The notes under the pieces: generated by a model | What the model saw: only the letters and a program-made list of their open reading frames with translations | Told to the model about the DNA's origin: nothing | The model's database searches: none | Program-made: the position numbers and the translations under genes | Source: Carallia brachiata | Lineage: Eukaryota > Streptophyta > Magnoliopsida > Malpighiales > Rhizophoraceae | Direction of reading: 5' to 3' | Assembly (NCBI GenBank): GCA_021464245.1 | Contig: JADCRB010000043.1 | Span: forward strand, 214,168-278,167 | Length of the DNA: 64,000 nt | In this document: positions 58,510 to 64,000 of the stretch, in pieces | How positions within the stretch are numbered: position 1 is the stretch's first letter | How the letters are laid out: the number at the start of each line of letters is the position of its first letter

Positions 58510-61160
58510 TTCTAAAGAACAGGCTTTTGATCAAAAGACCCAAAAAAGAAAATTTTCAAGGAAGAAACAGAGATTAAAAGAGGTTAGGAAATAGACAATT
58601 CCCCTTGAATCAAGGGCATATAAATCAAACTTGAGGGACCAAAAAATAACCCTGCAAGCTGATCCTACTAATACAGAGAGGCAGTCTATAAAACAACAGC
58701 CAATTGCTATTTAATTAATGAGACAAAATTAGTTATCAACACTTAGGCAACAAATGACATAATATTAAGTATATGAAGTAAATTAATGATTAGAATTTAA
58801 ATCTCAAATTCTAATTCTAAAAAAAAGAGGATGTAAGATTTATGAAAAAGAAAAAAATTATGTTTAAATAATAGCCAAAAAAAATATATGCCTACCATAT
58901 TTCTAAATAAGTTTTGAGGTGTTCTTTATTGAATTAGATTTAGCAACTTTCATTGTTTCTTGGATTTTTACATTTTTGGAGAATTTTATTTGAATTGGAT
59001 TAAGTAATATTATCATGGACTCTTTAATATTAGGTAACAGTGGGTGTAACCATGGTTTGATCGAGTGGTTCAGCTAAAATTTTATTAGCGGGTCCAACCA
59101 TTAAAATCTCTCTTGTGTTTTTTTTTTTTCCTGTCCATCGGTTATGAAAATTGGTTGTTTAATTAGAGATAGAAAGATAAAGGGATGATCTTGGCTTGTA
59201 ACAATAATATTATTTTAAAAAATTAGTTAACATATAAAAATTATTATACAACCACTAACTTTGAATGTAGCAATAAATTTAATACAAAATTTTAAAAATA
59301 ATAATTTATGTTTATTTAAATTTTTTTTAATAAATTTAACTTACTGTAAAATATCTTAAAAATAATTTATTTATTTTTATGACGTGACAATCATAAATAT
59401 CGTCAAACATTAACATATATAATTATTATATTATTAAAAATGAATATATTTTTATAAATTTATTATTAAAATTGATGAATACTGTTCATATAAAAATATT
59501 AAGTACTAAATTTATTATAAAAAATTTTAAAAAATACTATTATTTTTTAATATTTTTATAAAACTCTTAACAAATCGAAATTCCAACAGAATATTTCATT
59601 ATGTTACGTTGAAAGCGAAATCCTCACAATATTTTTGGCGGGACCCATATCCCTTTGAATTCATCTTTCTTTTAACGCGGTTTCCGTTAGTCAAAAGTCA
59701 GCTGGTCTTTTTTTTTTTTATTTGAAATTATTTAGTATCTAATTCGATAAATTGATTAATCTAAAATAACTCGAATATAACCTTAAAAAATGATAAAAAT
59801 CTTACAATAAATATATAGTGTGACACTATTTCTAAAAATTTAAATTCAAAACTTCTCTATTCTTTCTTACCTTCTCAATTTCACTTTCTTTTTCAATTTT
59901 CAACCGCTCAGTTTGTGCCACTCGTCTCACTTGCTTCGCCGAAAAGTCAGAGGATGTACTGGACGTTGAGAAGGGCCCACCAAAGATCATTCCTCCAAGT
60001 TTCAGCCCCCGTCTGATTTGTGGGAGTGCCAGTCATGTGCACTTCGAATGACACCAACAATTTCTTTTATATCGGAACTTGGGGGATTTCCTAATGTCTT
60101 CTTGGCGAGCTTAACGGTGTGTTTGGATTTGAGAGAGGGAGGAGAAAAAACGTGATTAAAAAGAAATTTGTAAAAAAAAAAAGTAATGAAAAAAATTTTT
60201 TGATAAAAAAAGAGTTGTTTAAATAAATTATAAATAAGTGAGGAAGAAAGCGTTGAAAAAATAAATTTGTTGTGTGGATATAATAAAGAAAAAAAAAATA
60301 ATTTACATTAAATAACCAAATTGCCCTTAAGTTAAAGTTGTGTGATAAACAGATAGATAAGATTCAATGGTATTTTAGTATTTTCAATTTTCTTATCAAA
60401 TATGAAAAGTTGCAGACATTTTTTTTTTCACCACTCACCATCTTGATGAGAAAAGAAACATATAGGTCTATGAGAATTGATTCTCTATCTATTAAAATCA
60501 ATTCTCACCCAACAAACAATCTAAATACAGGAAATTCTATTGTTGAAAACCAATTCTTTCTTATGCAAATGAAACAATCCAAACGAGTTGTAAACTTTTA
60601 CACATTTTTCTTGTAGGAGTGACATAAGTTTCAGTCAAATATTTCAAGCAATTTTTTTAATGCAACAGGCTCGTATTGGGCTTTCAATGGACTCTGGTGA
60701 GTAAAGAAGTAGATACGGTTATCTAGTTGGTAAGATGAGTGTCTCAAACTCAAAACCCGCTGGTGGCTTGTGGCTTTGTGTCTGTGTTTTACAGCAGACT
60801 TCCACTTGAAGCCCCGAAACACAAAAAGCATACTTAATTAAGCTGGCTAACATATCTTCACAGGGTTCGGAGGAATTAAAACCAACATATGGTCGGTCAA
60901 CATGAAACATGGAATTGTACATTATATAGCTCCATCAAAGTCGTTTGTAATAAAACATTAAAATATGATTTGGAATACTGCTTGGTGCACAGCACCCTTT
61001 TTCTTTTTAGTTATTTTTCCATTTGGCACACTTCATTTGTCAAAACATCAATAGCATTCTCCCCACAAAGCATAAACGGTCAGTAGGTAGTGCGTTAAAT
61101 CACCAATAAATCAAATTTTTGTAGCGAAGCAGTGGTTAAATTTCTTCAAATTTGTCTCCA
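58510..61160. repeat. Right copy of the segmental duplication (non-coding)
   Basis: Blocks match the left copy in order: 58674-58745 with 16617-16690, 58885-59205 with 28100-28600, 59620-60065 with 53190-53500, 60670-61160 with 54640-55300. None of the retrotransposons is present here. A possible MITE with tgtgtttggatt-type ends spans about 60115-60590. Confidence 0.7.
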
Positions 61161-61164
61161 TTTC

Positions 61165-61452
61165 CTAATTTGCTTGTTTCAGATCCTTGTTGAGGGCCGA
61201 ATCACGGTGGTCTCGGGCTAATTCTGGGTGTTGCCACCAGATATCATGTCCCTTCTTTGCCGCCCAAGATGCACCAGAATGGGTGTCTTTGCCCCAGTAG
61301 ATTTTGGATCCGCCCCAGGCTTTCTTTCCATCTCCAAACTCTAAACCTCCCCAGGCCGGATTTGAGACAATGAAGGCCGAGGCCACTGCAGGCCCGCTCG
61401 TTGCAACTTCCAGCTCGGTTTGTGAGCATTTGTTGTCTTTGAGAGAGAGCAT
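61165..61452 (-). CDS. Small protein of unknown function
   Basis: A 95-codon frame, Trp- and Gly-rich (NPAWGGLEFGDGKKAWGG, ASWAAKKGHDIWW), ending HRDSALNKDLKQAN. I do not recognise the family. The ATG (61452) arose within a small local repeat (aacaaatgctc twice), so the true protein may begin further upstream or in a lost exon. The broken paralogue at 55310-55570 shares the NKCSQTELE beginning, which supports this being a former or present gene. No signal peptide is visible. Confidence 0.45.
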   Translation of the reverse strand: MLSLKDNKCSQTELEVATSGPAVASAFIVSNPAWGGLEFGDGKKAWGGSKIYWGKDTHSGASWAAKKGHDIWWQHPELARDHRDSALNKDLKQAN

Positions 61453-61639
61453 TTGTTGTTAAAATGCCTGGATCTATGTAACCTGATTGGGGGTCCCTTT
61501 GGTGTTAAGAAGCCTCATTTTTTTCTCCAAAAAGCCGGCGGAGTGCGGGCCATCTTTTTGTTGTTCGGGACTTGGATGAGAGTTGCAACCTGCAACGATA
61601 CCTTGTTAGCTTGGTGGCCACAAACTTCAGTATGACAAA

Positions 61640-62287
61640 ATTGATAGAAAAGGCAAAAAAAGATTTTTTTGAAGTTTCCATACCCGCACTCTTTTTATAA
61701 TAGAAAAATTCAGTGTGAATATAACGTATAAATTCAACACTCGTTAATCTTATAATTAAATTTCAAGAAAGTCCGTTTCAAGTCTAATAGTATTCCAGCA
61801 GTGAATTCTCTTTATAGGGAGATTAAATAAAGACGTCAACGACTAAAAGACTAATTTCGGCTCAAGGATCTAATGATTATTATCCCAACGAAATAATATT
61901 TTTTTGTTCATAAAAAAAGAAAGGGAAAATATGAAAGATACACCCTTGGGATTATAAACAGCAGATAGGGAGAAAAGGGCCCAAAAAAAAAAAAAATGAC
62001 CTTGATAATGTAAACAGAACACAATAAGAAGTAAACTAATGCTAGCTAGTTTCCACATGCACAAAGCAACCGCAATAATTTTTGCAAGACCAAAATCCTC
62101 GGTTTCATTTTCTGCAGGCCTTAAAATAAAATAATCACCTTCACAGAAATGGCTTCCTAGCGCAATTTGGCCCTCTCCCTCAAAAAAAACAAGGGCATTT
62201 CGGAAACATGCTTGCAAAACAAAGCCTTCAATAATGTACACAGCGCACAGCCTAGAATATTGAGAGCTGGTTTTCTACCAATTTTAA
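61640..62287. other. Spacer and probable 3' UTR of the WD40 gene
   Basis: AT-rich sequence with no gene. The part next to 62288 is probably the 3' UTR of the - strand WD40 gene. A 123-codon frame at 61870-62241 (-) has low-complexity, unfamiliar sequence and is not accepted as a gene. Confidence 0.4.
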
Positions 62288-63598
62288 CTAGAATATTGCA
62301 TCTAAATAACGGTTGTAATGCCTCCTGTTGAACTCTAGCAGGCTACCATAGGTGCGGTCAGCAACCCCAACAAAGACAGCTTCTGTATCAGGACTGAACG
62401 ATATGCCTGCAATCTCCCCGAATAGATCGATCTCCTGGCACTTTATGTACCCAGTTTCTGAATCAAAGACGTGAACAAAGTCTGCAGGCTCAGCCATAGC
62501 CAGAAACCGGCCATCAGAGGTGAATTTAAGAGCTCTTATTGCACCAATGTTTCCTTTCAGCACAGCCAGGGAATTAGATAAATTCCTAATGTCCCACAGC
62601 CTGCATGTAGTGTCTTGGTTACCAGTGGCCAAAATTCGTCCATCAGGATGCCAGGCTGATGCAAATGAATAGTCCAAATGCCCCTTGAGGCTCGCGGTTA
62701 TCTTCCCAGTATTGGCATCAGCGACCAAGCACTCAGAACTGTCCCCAAGGACAGCCACCAGTTTACCATCTGGGCAAACAGATGTGTTCTGAGAAGCACA
62801 ATTAAACACAAAAAAAACATTAGCATGTTAGAAACTAGACAAACAAGTTCGTAATTAACTCTCAAGGAATGCTCATGATGAAGGCCACTCACATTGACAG
62901 ACCACTCAAAGGAGAAATGATTTAAGCAAGCAAAAGTTCCGGCATCAAAAACTCTAACTTGAGCATCATTGTTGGCAGTCATGATCCTCAGTAAGCCACT
63001 GCAAGGGAATGGTTCAGCATCCTTTATAAAAGGAAGTGCCAGACCCAGAATTTAATTCAAGGGCAAGTTCCTTACTTGGGGTTATGGTATATATCCACTG
63101 AATTGGTAATGGCATTCTCATCTGTTGTAATTTTTGTACAAAATGCAACTCCAGGTTGATTTAAATACTAGCGAAATCAAAGAAGCTACCCGAGATTAGG
63201 AAAGGAATCAAAAGCATCATGTTATAAAGGATGTATGCATGCAGCCACTTTCATACCTTGCAAATAAGCTCTCCTTGAAAGCCGCCAGCCACCATTAAGT
63301 TTTCTTTTATAGCCATAGTGCTTATTTGTACTCTGGACAGTGACTGAGACATCAATCCTGGCCGCTTCTGATTTGGAAAAATATATTGTTAAATAAGACA
63401 TAATAAGTTTTGCCAACCACAACAGGGAGCCTCATGGGAAAACTTGAACTCAAAATGACATACCAAGGTAGGTTGAATAGTCTTTGCCACATTAACTACT
63501 TCTTTGCCTCTTCGCAACAATGATGACCAATGCATCACAGAGTAATTTTGCATAAGGTACACATCATGTTTAGACGTTGCCCATAGCAGATTCCTCAG
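62288..63598 (-). CDS. WD40-repeat protein (C2A9.03-like), 3' exons only
   Basis: Five exons read with GT-AG junctions and consistent phase: 63462-63598 (LRNLLWATSKHDVYLM, MHWSSLL), 63257-63367 (KRPGLMSQSLSRVQIST, MVAGGFQGELICK), 63076-63167 (YLNQPGVAFCTKITTDENAI), 62893-62998 (MTANNDAQVRVFD) and 62288-62788 (DGKLVAVLGDS, KGHLDYSFASAWHPDGR, TCRLWDIRN, ending DAIF). The last exon holds at least three WD-type repeats (GHxxxxFASAWHPDG, WD). This matches the plant family annotated as uncharacterised WD repeat protein C2A9.03-like; its molecular role is not established. Exons upstream of 63598, including the start codon, are not resolved; they lie in 63.6-64.0 kb or beyond the window. Confidence 0.85.
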
Positions 63599-64000
63599 CT
63601 GCATGATGCATGAAAATATAGATTGGCAAAGAATTAATTCGACATGTTGACATACATGAAATTCAACTTATCAAATTCAACTTATCTTAGACCAAGGAAT
63701 GTCATTCTGCCACATAATAGCAAATGTTCCTAGGAAGTGAACGATGCAATTGAGACCAAAATTACCAGCAACAGAATCAAAACAAAGATTACGCTGGAAA
63801 ATTACGGTTCTTCAATGTGAATCATTAGAACATGTTGAAGGCAGAAGATGATTACAGTATCATATACTTTCTATTGCTACAATGCTTTCTTTCTTTCTTT
63901 ATTCCTTTTTTTTTTTTTTGAGTGGTACGAACATGTCAAGAGGCAAAATACCTGGTAAAAACAGGACAAAATTTTCAACCACGTGCAAATTTGACATGCA
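63599..64000 (-). other. Upstream part of the WD40 gene, unresolved
   Basis: Probably intron and possibly further exon sequence of the WD40 gene. Around 63690-63715 the - strand reads NDIPWSK, reminiscent of a segment upstream in this family, but no valid donor site follows. A poly-T run lies at 63908-63920. Confidence 0.3.

Noticed and set aside
61870..62241. 123-codon frame on the - strand next to the WD40 gene
   Set aside because: Low-complexity, Phe-rich translation of AT-rich sequence. It lies where the WD40 3' UTR is expected.
1..64000. CRISPR arrays, operons, ribosomal or tRNA genes
   Set aside because: None seen. The repeats present are LTRs, minisatellite and fold-back repeats in a plant nuclear sequence.

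Overview
This window is nuclear DNA from a eudicot plant. It has AT-rich intergenic sequence, intron-bearing genes with GT-AG splice sites, and nested LTR retrotransposons. The species cannot be fixed from the sequence alone.

Layout. 1-6.5 kb is intergenic and contains a fold-back MULE-like element (4708-5730). 6.5-11.1 kb holds a 13-exon ERGIC3/Erv46-type ER-Golgi cargo receptor gene on the + strand, with an apparent 2-nt frameshift in exon 11. 14.0-15.7 kb holds an intact AP2/ERF gene of the RAP2-4/WIND1 type on the - strand. 17-52.5 kb is a cluster of LTR elements of one Ty3/gypsy Tat-lineage family, all on the - strand: element 1 (17152-27917, target duplication ATATG), element 2 (30495-39464, no target duplication and mismatched LTRs), a solo LTR (40451-41265) and element 3 (42306-52474, target duplication GCTTG). 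53-61.6 kb carries the distal half of an old collinear segmental duplication: a decayed RAP2-4-like copy at 57.8-58.5 kb and a small unknown gene at 61.2-61.5 kb. 62.3-63.6 kb is the 3' part of a WD40 gene (C2A9.03-like) on the - strand, running off or towards the right edge.

Main discovery. All three internal copies of the retrotransposon carry, between integrase and the 3' LTR and in the sense direction, an intron-free WUSCHEL-type homeobox gene of about 627 nt (626, 627 and 629 nt). Read through the lesions, it shows a WOX homeodomain (IEGKNVFYWF core), a WUS-box-like motif and a C-terminal LxLxL EAR-like motif. It has its own conserved TATA-like sequences. It is followed by a second accessory reading frame (called ORFx here) of about 220 codons, which in elements 2 and 3 ends on a TAA formed by the first bases of the 3' LTR. 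A retrotransposon family carrying a complete stem-cell-type transcriptional repressor is the strongest candidate for an undescribed system. I cannot search databases to establish novelty.

Other structure. Elements 1 and 3 are almost free of substitutions over about 4.3 kb of pol, differing mainly by small indels, although their LTRs and WUS regions are clearly diverged; this points to gene conversion or an assembly artefact. The seven LTRs use at least four different U3 modules, most with a palindrome at about the same place. Element 1 has an exact 453-bp in-frame duplication in gag and has lost its polypurine tract. The host gene order (ERV-type gene, RAP2-4, WD40) matches, from memory, Arabidopsis neighbourhoods At1g22190-22200 and At1g78070-78080.
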